Source: Streptomyces sp. CGMCC 4.7035
GTDB lineage: Bacteria > Actinomycetota > Actinomycetes > Streptomycetales > Streptomycetaceae
Assembly: GCF_031583065.1 (NCBI RefSeq)
Contig: NZ_CP134053.1
Coordinates: 3,472,001 to 3,536,000, forward strand
Reading direction: 5' to 3'
Length of the DNA stretch: 64,000 nt
Within the stretch, counting starts at the first letter, position 1; each line of letters begins with the position of its first letter. The notes below the pieces were generated by a model, which made no database searches, was not told the origin of the DNA, and saw only the letters and a list, made by a program, of their open reading frames with translations. The position numbers were made by a program, and so were the translations under genes. Positions 18,484-26,182 of this stretch are shown here, piece by piece.

Positions 18484-20556
18484 ATGTTGGAAATCGGCGC
18501 GGACCGTCGTACCTGGCTGCTGTCAGGGCCCACGAGCAGTTACGCCCTGCGGCTCACCGACGGCGACGAGCTGCTGCATCTGCACTGGGGCCCGCGGATC
18601 GCCCTCGCCGATGCCGAGGCCCTCGCCGCCCTTCCCGCACCCCGGTACCGGCCCTTCGAGTCCCCGCTCGACGGCCACGAGGAGTACCCGGTCGAGGGTG
18701 GCCCCCGCTTCGTACGCCCCGCCTTGTCCGTCCGTACCGAGGAGCGTCGCGGCACCGAGTGGGCGTTCGAGGCGTACGAGGCCGACGGCGAGGAGCTGCG
18801 GCTGCGGTTCACCGACACGGGGCTCCTGATCACCCTCCATTACCGGATGCGCGGCGATGTCGTCGAGCGCTGGGTGACCCTGGCCAACGAAGGCCCCGCC
18901 GCCGTCGAACTGCTGCGCGCCGACTCCGCGACCTGGACGCTGCCCGAGCGCGACGACTGGCGGCTTTCCCAGCTGCACGGACGCTGGGCGGCCGAGTCCC
19001 GGCTCGTACGGTCCGGCCTCACCTACGGCGAGAAGGTCGTCGGCAGTCGCCGTGGCCACACCGGGCACCAGCACCTGCCGTGGGTGGCGCTCGATGTGGA
19101 CGCGACCGAGGAGCGCGGCGAGGTCTACGGCTGCGCGCTCGCCTGGTCGGGCACCTGGCGGATCGCGGTGGCCCAACTTCCGGACGCGCGCGTGCAGATC
19201 ACCGGCGGCGCCGGGTACGACGACTCGGGTCTGCTGCGCCTGGCCACGGGGGAGACGTACGTCACACCCGTCTTCGCGGGGCTGTGGAGCGACGGCGGCT
19301 TCGGCGGCGCGAGCCGCGCCTGGCACGCGTACCAGCGGACCCACGTCATCCCGGACGCCGACCGGGACCGGCCGGTGCTCTACAACTCCTGGGAGGCCAC
19401 CGAGTTCGACATCTCCGAGGAGCAGCAGGGGGTGCTCGCGCGGCGGGCGGCGGCGATCGGTGTCGAGCTGTTCGTGGTGGACGACGGCTGGTTCGGCGCC
19501 CGCACCAGCGACCGCGCCGGGCTCGGCGACTGGCGGCCCAACCCCGACCGCTTCCCGGCGGGTCTCAAGCCGCTCGCCGACTACGTGCACGCCCTCGGGA
19601 TGCAGTTCGGCATCTGGGTCGAGCCCGAGATGGTCAACCCGGACAGCGACCTCTACCGGGCGCATCCCGACTGGGTGCAGTACCAATCCGGACGAAAGCG
19701 GACAGAATTCCGCAATCAGCTGGTACTGAACCTCGCGCGCGAGGACGTCCAGGAGTATCTGTGGGAGCGGCTCGACGCTCTCCTCTCCAGTGCTCCCATC
19801 GACTATGTGAAGTGGGACTTCAATCGCTGCTTCACCGACGCCGGCTGGCCCGGCGAGGCGTACCCGCAGCGCCTCTGGGTCGACCATGTGCGTGCCCTGT
19901 ACTCCCTGTTGGACCGCCTGCGGGCCGCGCACCCCGGCGTCGCCTTCGAGTCCTGCTCGGGCGGCGGCGGACGCGTCGACCTCGGCGTCATGAGCCGTAC
20001 GGACCAGGTGTGGACCTCCGACAACACCGACCCGCTCGACCGGCTCGCCATCCAGCACGGCTTCAGTCAGATCCATCCGGCGCGGGTCATGGCCGCCTGG
20101 GTCACCGACAGTCCGAACGCCCAGCTCAACGGGCGGGTCAGTAGCTTGCGCTTCCGGTTCGTGAGTGCCATGGCCGGGGTGCTCGGGGTCGGCGGGGACC
20201 TCGCCCAGTGGACCGAGGAGGAGCTGGCCGAGGCCCGGGACTGGGTGAGCCTCTACAAGGAGATCCGCCCTGTGGTCCAGCGCGGTGATCTGTACCGGCT
20301 GCGACCCCCGGCCGGCGGGCTGAGCGCGGTCCAGTACGTCCTCGGCGACGAGACGGTGGTTCTCGCCTGGCTCCAGGCGCAGCGCCACGGTGAGCCGGTG
20401 GCACCGCTGAGGTTGCGCGGCCTCGATCCGACAGCGACGTACGAATGCCGCGAAACGGGCGAAACGCACCGTGGTGCGGTGCTGCAGCATCACGGGCTGC
20501 GAACCGGGCTGCGGGGCGACTTCGATGCGACGATTATTCGCCTGCGTCGCATTTGA
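18484..20556 (+). CDS. Alpha-galactosidase, glycoside hydrolase family 36
   Basis: About 690-aa cytoplasmic-type GH36 enzyme that hydrolyses terminal alpha-galactosides. The N-terminal beta-supersandwich is followed by the TIM barrel. The nucleophile Asp lies in YVKWDFNRCF, the acid/base region is WTSDNTDPLDRLAIQHG, and FESCSGGGGRVDLG is the family's Cys-Gly-rich loop. An in-frame start at 18415 exists, but ATG 18484 begins the folded domain and has a GTGGGGG purine run upstream. No secretion signal is evident. No transporter lies next to it, so substrate uptake is encoded elsewhere. Confidence 0.92.
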   Translation: MLEIGADRRTWLLSGPTSSYALRLTDGDELLHLHWGPRIALADAEALAALPAPRYRPFESPLDGHEEYPVEGGPRFVRPALSVRTEERRGTEWAFEAYEADGEELRLRFTDTGLLITLHYRMRGDVVERWVTLANEGPAAVELLRADSATWTLPERDDWRLSQLHGRWAAESRLVRSGLTYGEKVVGSRRGHTGHQHLPWVALDVDATEERGEVYGCALAWSGTWRIAVAQLPDARVQITGGAGYDDSGLLRLATGETYVTPVFAGLWSDGGFGGASRAWHAYQRTHVIPDADRDRPVLYNSWEATEFDISEEQQGVLARRAAAIGVELFVVDDGWFGARTSDRAGLGDWRPNPDRFPAGLKPLADYVHALGMQFGIWVEPEMVNPDSDLYRAHPDWVQYQSGRKRTEFRNQLVLNLAREDVQEYLWERLDALLSSAPIDYVKWDFNRCFTDAGWPGEAYPQRLWVDHVRALYSLLDRLRAAHPGVAFESCSGGGGRVDLGVMSRTDQVWTSDNTDPLDRLAIQHGFSQIHPARVMAAWVTDSPNAQLNGRVSSLRFRFVSAMAGVLGVGGDLAQWTEEELAEARDWVSLYKEIRPVVQRGDLYRLRPPAGGLSAVQYVLGDETVVLAWLQAQRHGEPVAPLRLRGLDPTATYECRETGETHRGAVLQHHGLRTGLRGDFDATIIRLRRI

Positions 20557-20572
20557 GCTTTCTGTCCGAATT

Positions 20573-20610
20573 GAACCCTTCATTCCAACTCGCTCCGCAG
20601 TGAAGGGTTC
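20573..20610 (+). terminator. Inverted repeat after the alpha-galactosidase gene
   Basis: 10-bp perfect arms GAACCCTTCA / TGAAGGGTTC separated by 18 nt, starting 17 bp after the stop. Probably a terminator; a regulatory role cannot be excluded. Confidence 0.5.
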
Positions 20611-20836
20611 TGAAGTCATGCCACGTGAGCAGCGTCATATCCGTGACGGTCCGCTGTCGCCATGTTCACGCAATTCTGGCTCCGATTCAGGGAAATTGAG
20701 GGTCGCCCTATATCCCGTGTCGACGGAGGGTGACGGGGAATTCCCGTATGGATCAAGCGAAATGCTCACACAGGGAACGGGAATAGTTGTCTCTGCGCGT
20801 CCTGGTCGCTTACGTTCCTGCTCGATCCGGGCGGAA

Positions 20837-21006
20837 CGCCGAATCCTGCCGCTGCCCGGGACCCGCACACTCACCCGTGCCCGGCAGGAGCGGGGGACCC
20901 ACAGGTAAAACGCCTGTCCCGGTCTCCGGAACAGGCTTGGGGTAAAGCCGTGCGCAATCACGGCCGGACATCTCCAGTCCGCACCCGACAGCTCACCTCG
21001 CAGGCG
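20837..21006 (+). promoter_or_regulatory. ydaO/yuaA-type cyclic di-AMP riboswitch
   Basis: The leader of the M23 peptidase gene matches the ydaO consensus as I know it. It opens with CGCCGAATCCTGCC, which pairs with the later GGCAGGAGCGGGGGACCCA block, then TTGGGGTAAAGCCGTGC. A CCGACAGCTCACCTCGCAGG block follows just before the gene. The outer CGCC/GGCG ends (20837-20840 and 21003-21006) can form P1. In streptomycetes this class precedes secreted cell-wall hydrolase genes and normally turns expression off when c-di-AMP is high. The GGAGAGGA ribosome site follows directly. Confidence 0.88.
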
Positions 21007-21023
21007 ACGGAGAGGAATTCGTC

Positions 21024-21935
21024 ATGCCTGCGCAGGGTAAGCACCGCCGCCCCAAGTCCCGGCGTTTCATTCGTTCCATCGCTGTCGTCGGAACCGGCGG
21101 CGCCGCGTTCGCACTGCCGCTCATGGGAGCCGCCGGCGCCCATGCCGCCACCCCGGCGGCGTCCGTTTCCGAAAAGGTCGCCACCGTCGCTCCGGTCGTC
21201 GCCAAGCAGGCCCCCGCCCAGGCGGCCGGCGTCAGCACGTACACGGTGAAGGCGGGCGACTGGCTCGCGAAGATCGCCGACGAGCAGCACGTCAGCGGTG
21301 GCTGGCAGAAGCTCTACCAGGACAACCGCTCGGCCGTCGGCTCCGACCCGTCGCTGATCCACCCCGGTCTGAAGCTGACGCTGGGCGGCACCGAGGCCGC
21401 GCCGAAGCCGGCCGCCCCGTACGCCGCGCCCAAGGCGTCCCAGACCGCCGCGCCCAAGGCCGCCGCACCCAAGGTCTCCCAGGCCGCCGCGCCCACGACG
21501 ACGACGGCTGCCGCGCCCGCCACATCCGCCACCGGCTACACCCTGCCTGTCCAGGGCCGCGTCGGCACCGCCTACCACGTCGCGGGCAGCCACTGGGCCA
21601 GCGGCTACCACACCGGCGTCGACTTCGTCGTCCCGACCGGCACCAGCCTCAAGGCCGTCGGCGCGGGCACCGTCGTCTCGGCCGGCTGGGGCGGCGCGTA
21701 CGGCAACCAGGTCGTCATCAAGCTCGCCGACGGCTACTACGCGCAGTACGCCCACCTCTCGAAGCTGTCCGTCTCGGCGGGCCAGACCGTGACGGGTGGT
21801 CAGCAGATAGGCCTCTCCGGAGCGACGGGCAACGTCACCGGACCGCACCTGCACTTCGAGATCCGTACGACTCCGAACTACGGCTCCGACGTGAGCCCGC
21901 TGACCTACCTGCGCTCGCACGGCGTGGCCATCTGA
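21024..21935 (+). CDS. Secreted LysM/M23 peptidoglycan endopeptidase
   Basis: 303-aa exported cell-wall hydrolase. A basic N-terminus and hydrophobic core (about 1-42, ending AGAHAA) form a signal peptide. A LysM domain (STYTVKAGDWLAKIADEQHV..., about 71-123) binds peptidoglycan. An Ala/Pro/Thr/Lys linker with PKASQTAAPKAAAPK repeats follows. The C-terminal M23 LytM domain carries the zinc motifs HTGVDF (HxxxD) and HLHFE (HxH). Expression is predicted to be controlled by the upstream c-di-AMP riboswitch, linking wall remodelling to that second messenger. Confidence 0.95.
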   Translation: MPAQGKHRRPKSRRFIRSIAVVGTGGAAFALPLMGAAGAHAATPAASVSEKVATVAPVVAKQAPAQAAGVSTYTVKAGDWLAKIADEQHVSGGWQKLYQDNRSAVGSDPSLIHPGLKLTLGGTEAAPKPAAPYAAPKASQTAAPKAAAPKVSQAAAPTTTTAAAPATSATGYTLPVQGRVGTAYHVAGSHWASGYHTGVDFVVPTGTSLKAVGAGTVVSAGWGGAYGNQVVIKLADGYYAQYAHLSKLSVSAGQTVTGGQQIGLSGATGNVTGPHLHFEIRTTPNYGSDVSPLTYLRSHGVAI

Positions 21936-21958
21936 CGCGGGCGGCCACCCGCCGCCTC

Positions 21959-21995
21959 CCGAAGGCCGGACCCTCGAATCGGGTCCGGCCTTCGG
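21959..21995 (+). terminator. Rho-independent-type hairpin after the M23 gene
   Basis: 15-bp perfect stem starting CCGAAGGCCGGACCC, with a 7-nt loop, 24 bp after the stop codon. Confidence 0.8.
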
Positions 21996-22156
21996 CGTAT
22001 GCGCTCATTCCCCCGTTGGGGTGTCGGCGCGCCGAACACCCCTGATCAGAGGCTTATTCCGGATGAGCTCGTACTCGGCGAGTGGTTTATCTCACCGTCC
22101 GTCAACCCTTTCCTACGGTCGCGTAGCTCACATCGCAGGGTGAATCATGGGCCGAT

Positions 22157-22975
22157 GTGGCAGACGATTCGAAGAGTGACAACAGATCAGTGATCGGGTC
22201 GTACGTGGCGGTGGGGGACAGCTTCACCGAGGGCGTCGGCGACCCCGGTCCCGACGGGCAGTTCGTCGGGTGGGCCGATCGGTTCGCGGTGCTCCTCGCC
22301 GACCGGCGGCCCGAAGGCGACTTCGACTACACGAACCTCGCCGTGCGCGGCAAACTGCTCGACCAGATCGTCGAGGACCAGCTCCCCAAGGCCGTCGAAC
22401 TCGCGCCGGACCTGGTCTCCTTCTGTGCGGGCGGCAACGACATCATCCGGCCCGGCACCGACCCCGACGAGGTCGCCGAACGGTTCGAGCGCGCCGTCGC
22501 CGCCCTCACCTCAGCCGTCGGCACGGTCATGGTGACCACCGGCTTCGACACCCGCAACGTACCTGTCCTCAAGCATCTGCGCGGCAAGATCGCCACGTAC
22601 AACGGACATGTCCGGGCGATCGCCGACCGGTACGGCTGCCCGGTCCTCGACCTGTGGTCGCTGAAGACCGTCCAGGACCGGCGCGCCTGGGACGACGACC
22701 GCCTCCACCTCTCGCCCGAGGGGCACACCCGGGTTGCCCTGCGAGCGGGCCAGGTGCTCGGCTACGAGGTGCCGGCCGACCCGGACCAGCCGTGGCCGCC
22801 GCTGCCGCCGCGGGGCACGCTGGAGGTGCGGCGCGACGACATCCACTGGGCGCGCGAGTATCTGGTGCCGTGGATCGGGCGCCGGCTTCGAGGGGAGTCC
22901 TCCGGTGACCGTGTCGTGGCGAAGGGGTCCCTGTCCCCGGACGACATCAAGCTGCGGATCGAACAGGCGGTGTGA
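22157..22975 (+). CDS. SGNH/GDSL hydrolase family protein
   Basis: 272-aa esterase/lipase-like protein. Block I GDSFTEG carries the nucleophile Ser. Block III shows SFCAGGNDI (the N of GxND), and block V is DDRLHLSPEGH with the catalytic Asp and His. No clear signal peptide follows the GTG start, so it is probably intracellular. The ribosome site is weak (GGGTGAATC). Substrate unknown. The upstream 160 bp is relatively AT-rich and probably holds its promoter. Confidence 0.87.
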   Translation: MADDSKSDNRSVIGSYVAVGDSFTEGVGDPGPDGQFVGWADRFAVLLADRRPEGDFDYTNLAVRGKLLDQIVEDQLPKAVELAPDLVSFCAGGNDIIRPGTDPDEVAERFERAVAALTSAVGTVMVTTGFDTRNVPVLKHLRGKIATYNGHVRAIADRYGCPVLDLWSLKTVQDRRAWDDDRLHLSPEGHTRVALRAGQVLGYEVPADPDQPWPPLPPRGTLEVRRDDIHWAREYLVPWIGRRLRGESSGDRVVAKGSLSPDDIKLRIEQAV

Positions 22976-23011
22976 CCCGGTTGCGCCTCTGAACCCCCAT
23001 TCCTCAAGCGC

Positions 23012-23039
23012 CGGACGGGCTGTTTTTTCAGCCCGTCTG
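23012..23039 (+). terminator. Hairpin terminator within a common streptomycete intergenic repeat
   Basis: GACGGGCTG - TTTTTT - CAGCCCGTC stem-loop, flanked by CAAGCGCCG and, further on, by GAGCTTGAGGACGAGGCC. This is the dispersed intergenic palindromic repeat often seen at convergent gene ends in Streptomyces. It separates the SGNH gene (+) from the TetR gene (-). Confidence 0.75.
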
Positions 23040-23160
23040 GGGGTCCCCCCTGCTCGAAGAGCTTGGGGGAGCTTGAGGACGAGGCCGTCAAGGCCGACAG
23101 CGGGGGTCTGGGGGCGCAGCCCCCAGGGAAGGGAAGGGTAGGGGCGGCGGGGGCGAAAAC

Positions 23161-23772
23161 CTATGCCGTCAACTCCGCGATCTCCAGGCCAAGTTCAAGC
23201 GCGAGCGCCCCATCCACCCACTCCTGCGCCCGCGCCCGCGACACCGCGCTCTCGTACGCCGTCATCTGCACGGCCAGCCCGTCCAGCAGCGCGGTCAGCC
23301 GCAGCGCCGTGCCCGCGGGATCGGGGCAGCGGAACTCACCCGCGGCCACCCCCTCCGCCACGACCTCGGTGATCGCGGCCTTCCACTGCCGGTCGAGATC
23401 CCGCGTGACCTCCCGCAACGCGGGCTCGCGCAGCGCCGCCGCCCAGCCCTCGATCCACAACCGCCAGCCCTTGGCCTGCCCGGTCGGGGCGTACCAGCGC
23501 ACCGCGGCCCGCAGCCGGCGCAGCGCCGAGGTGCGGCGGCCGAGCAGCTTGCGCAGATGTCCGAGATCGTCCTCGGCGGCGTACGCGAACGCCTCCGCGA
23601 CCAGCTTCTCCTTGGTCGAGAAGTGGTACAGCACCAGCGCGTTGCTGACCCCGAGCGCCGCGGCCACGTCGGCGATCCGCACCGCCGCCACACCCCGTGC
23701 CTCGATCTGCTCGACGGCGGCCCGCAGCAGTTCGGCACGCCGCTCGGCCACGCTCAACCGCACCCTCGTCAC
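23161..23772 (-). CDS. TetR family transcriptional regulator
   Basis: 203-aa one-component repressor. The N-terminal helix-turn-helix VRIADVAAALGVSNALVLYHFSTKEKLVAEAF is typical (BetI-like branch), and the remaining helices form the ligand/dimer domain (BetI-like TetR_C). It lies 14 bp downstream of the amino-acid dehydrogenase gene in the same direction, so the two form an operon. A 7-bp palindrome before that operon is its probable binding site, implying autoregulation. Confidence 0.92.
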   Translation of the reverse strand: MTRVRLSVAERRAELLRAAVEQIEARGVAAVRIADVAAALGVSNALVLYHFSTKEKLVAEAFAYAAEDDLGHLRKLLGRRTSALRRLRAAVRWYAPTGQAKGWRLWIEGWAAALREPALREVTRDLDRQWKAAITEVVAEGVAAGEFRCPDPAGTALRLTALLDGLAVQMTAYESAVSRARAQEWVDGALALELGLEIAELTA

Positions 23773-23786
23773 GCGGCAACCCTACG

Positions 23787-24977
23787 TCACCGGTACCACC
23801 CGAACCGCTCCGCGATCACCGGCAGCCGGTCGGCGACGAGCGCGTGCGCGGCCGCCCGCGGACTCGTCCCGTCGGCCTCCGCGCGGTCCAGCATCCGGCC
23901 GACCAGAGCCCGCATCGAACGCCGGGTGTACGCGAACGCCTCGTCCGCGTCGGCCCCGATGTCGCCGAACAGCGTCCACCACCACCAGGCATTCGTCCCG
24001 GAGTTGACCACCACGTCCGGCAGCACGGTCACCCCGCGCGCGGCGAGCAACTCCTCCGCCTCGGGCAGCACCGGCATGTTGGCCGCCTCGACGATCCAAC
24101 GGGCCCCGATCCCCGCCTGGTTCTCGGTGTCGACGGCGTACGAGACCGCCGCCGGCACCAGCACGTCGGCGTCGGCCGACAGCCAGGCGTCACCCGGCAG
24201 TTCGCGGTCGGCGGGGCGCAGCGCGGAGCGGTCCACCGTCCCGTAGGCGTCGCGCGCGGCGAGCAGCGCCTCGACATCGAGCCCGTCGGGGTTGGCGATC
24301 GTGCCCTTGACGTCGGCGACGGCGACGACCGCGAGCCCGGCGCGCGCCAGGAAGCGCGCCGTGGCCCCGCCCATGGTGCCGAACCCCTGTACGGCCACGC
24401 GGGTTTCCGCGTACGGCACCCCGGCCCGGTCCAGTGCGGTCAGTACCGACTCGGCGACCCCGCATCCACCGACCAGCCCGTCCAGCCCGATTCCGTCCAC
24501 CTCGACCGCGAACGCGTCCGCGAGCCGCCTCCGGGCCGCCGCCTCGTCGTCGAGAAGCGGATACACGGCCTGGATCGACGACACCAGCCCCGCCTCCGAG
24601 GCCGCCCGGTCCACCAGTTCCTGGGTGAGGCCCAGGTCCTCGCCGGTGGTCCAGAAGCGCTCGATGTACGGCTTCATGGCGCGCAGATAACGCACGAGGA
24701 CGTCGTACGCCTCCGGGTCCCGGGGGTCGCAGTCGATGCCGCCCTTGGCGCCGCCCAGGGGGATGTACCGGCCTTCCGGGTTGTAGTGCAGCGCCTCCTT
24801 CATGGTCATGCCGCGGGCCAGCCCGGCGACCTCTTCCAGCGTGCAGCCCGGCCGCATCCGCAGCCCGCCGCTGGCCACACCCCGCACGAGCCGGTCGACG
24901 ACGAGGAAGCCCTGCCGTCCGGTGACGTGGTCCGTCCAGGCGAGCGTCATGAGGGGAGCGTCCCGTTGGGTGGTCAT
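23787..24977 (-). CDS. Glu/Leu/Phe/Val dehydrogenase family protein
   Basis: 396-aa oxidative deaminase family (ELFV dehydrogenase), NAD(P)-dependent. Substrate-binding lysines are Lys60 (GMTMKEAL) and catalytic Lys78 (GGAKGGID), with the conserved Asp in the following region. The Rossmann motif is VQGFGTMGGATARFL. VVNSGTNAWWWW resembles the end of the family's amino-acid pocket but is unusual. ATG 24977 is chosen because a GTG start at 25001 would place the operator palindrome inside the coding region. Amino-acid specificity cannot be read from sequence. Confidence 0.88.
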   Translation of the reverse strand: MTTQRDAPLMTLAWTDHVTGRQGFLVVDRLVRGVASGGLRMRPGCTLEEVAGLARGMTMKEALHYNPEGRYIPLGGAKGGIDCDPRDPEAYDVLVRYLRAMKPYIERFWTTGEDLGLTQELVDRAASEAGLVSSIQAVYPLLDDEAAARRRLADAFAVEVDGIGLDGLVGGCGVAESVLTALDRAGVPYAETRVAVQGFGTMGGATARFLARAGLAVVAVADVKGTIANPDGLDVEALLAARDAYGTVDRSALRPADRELPGDAWLSADADVLVPAAVSYAVDTENQAGIGARWIVEAANMPVLPEAEELLAARGVTVLPDVVVNSGTNAWWWWTLFGDIGADADEAFAYTRRSMRALVGRMLDRAEADGTSPRAAAHALVADRLPVIAERFGWYR

Positions 24978-24988
24978 ACGCTCACTGT

Positions 24989-25006
24989 ACTGAATCACCA
25001 TTCAGT
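24989..25006. promoter_or_regulatory. Palindromic operator before the dehydrogenase-tetR operon
   Basis: ACTGAAT - CACC - ATTCAGT, 7-bp perfect arms, 12 bp upstream of the dehydrogenase ATG. Size and symmetry are typical of TetR-family sites, and the operon itself encodes a TetR protein. Confidence 0.7.
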
Positions 25007-25145
25007 TACGGGTGACGGGCCGGTGGTCGGGGCTGTCGCTCGTCCGCCATGGAAGCGTCCGGAGCTGACGCCACGAGACGGAGCGGCAGGCGGCACGCCC
25101 GGCCCGGTCCTGGCGCGGACACCGCTACCGAACACTTGCCCAGTG

Positions 25146-25388
25146 CTCCATCCTTCAGGATGGAGGTGAAGGGCATCCTTGCCTCAGCGGCCCGGAGGGC
25201 CGCGGAGTCATGGCAGGATCGCCTTGTCCGACAACGCAGTTGCCGGTCCTACCGCCGGACGGGCGGGACGTGAAGCCTGTGGAGACCTTGTCAGACCACC
25301 CTCACGGGCGGCAGAGGCCGATGAAGCAGGAACCCGAGGGAGCACCGCGAAGCGGTGCAGACCGGAATCACCTGCGTTTACGCAGGTG
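25146..25388 (+). mobile_element. IS605/TnpB-end-like structured remnant (no transposase)
   Basis: A 243-bp element bounded by two perfect 8-bp hairpins: CTCCATCC-TTCA-GGATGGAG (25146-25165) and CACCTGCG-TTTA-CGCAGGTG (25369-25388). Between them are GCGGCCC-GGA-GGGCCGC and GCACCGC-GAA-GCGGTGC hairpins and the phrases GAAGCCTGTGGAGA and GATGAAGCAGGAA. These recall the right end/guide-RNA region of streptomycete IS200/IS605 TnpB elements (from memory). No tnpA or tnpB frame is present. It may be a MITE-like relic. The right hairpin contains the stop codon of the neighbouring gene. Confidence 0.5.
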
Positions 25389-25986
25389 AGGACGTCAACT
25401 GGTGGAGGTCTGCTCCGCGGAAGTCGTCCGCCGCCCCCCCAGGCGGCACGTCGCAGGAGTCCTTGAAGCCCTGACTCGTCAGGCCCAGCGCCGAGTTGAC
25501 GCGCGAGCGCAGGTTCTCCACCGCCACCATGGCCGTCAGCTCGACGAAGGCCGGCTCGCCCAGCCGGCCGACGAGCCGGGCGGCGAGGTCGTCGTCGACG
25601 GCGGGCGGGGTGGCGGTCATCGCCTCGGCGTACTCCATGACGTCGCGCTCCAGGTCCGTGTACGCGTCGCTGTCGCGCCACCGCGGGACGTCGACCAGCT
25701 TCTGGCGGGCCATGCCGCGCTCCCGGCTGACCCAGTAGCCGAAGTCCATGCACCAGGAGCAGCCGATCGACGCGGCCGTCGCCATCTCGGCCAGTGCCTT
25801 CAGATCCGCATCGAGCCTGTTCCACTTGGCCACCGACTGCTCGAAGCGCAGATCGGCCCACAGGACGCGCGGTTGGTGGGCGAGCGCCTTGCCGGGGTCG
25901 AGGACCTTGCCGTACGTCCGCTTCGAATACCACTCCATGACGCGGAAGAAGAGCGTGCGGCGAGGAGTTAGGGAGACACGGGCCAT
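25378..25986 (-). CDS. Carboxymuconolactone decarboxylase/AhpD-like family protein
   Basis: 202-aa all-helical AhpD-like protein. The CxxC-type active site is SIGCSWCMDFGYW, as in alkylhydroperoxidase-like members that reduce peroxides or act as disulfide carriers; the precise role is unknown. ATG 25986 (MARVSLTPRRT) has GGTGCCCC upstream; a longer start at 26034 lacks family sequence. The reading frame ends inside the terminal hairpin of the IS605-like remnant, so its last residues may have been replaced by insertion. Confidence 0.85.
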   Translation of the reverse strand: MARVSLTPRRTLFFRVMEWYSKRTYGKVLDPGKALAHQPRVLWADLRFEQSVAKWNRLDADLKALAEMATAASIGCSWCMDFGYWVSRERGMARQKLVDVPRWRDSDAYTDLERDVMEYAEAMTATPPAVDDDLAARLVGRLGEPAFVELTAMVAVENLRSRVNSALGLTSQGFKDSCDVPPGGAADDFRGADLHQLTSSPA

Positions 25987-26182
25987 GGGGCACCTCCAGT
26001 GCGTCGTTCCGGGGCGCTCTCGTGGGCGCCCCATGGATACGACGGACCGGCGCCCCCCGGATGTGACATCCGGGCCCGCACGTCGCGAAGTGCCGGGACA
26101 TCGCGCTGTGACACAGCCGACCCGGCACCGTCAGAGGGGCCGACCCATAATGGAAGGCCTCACCGACTCCACTGGAGGTCCC

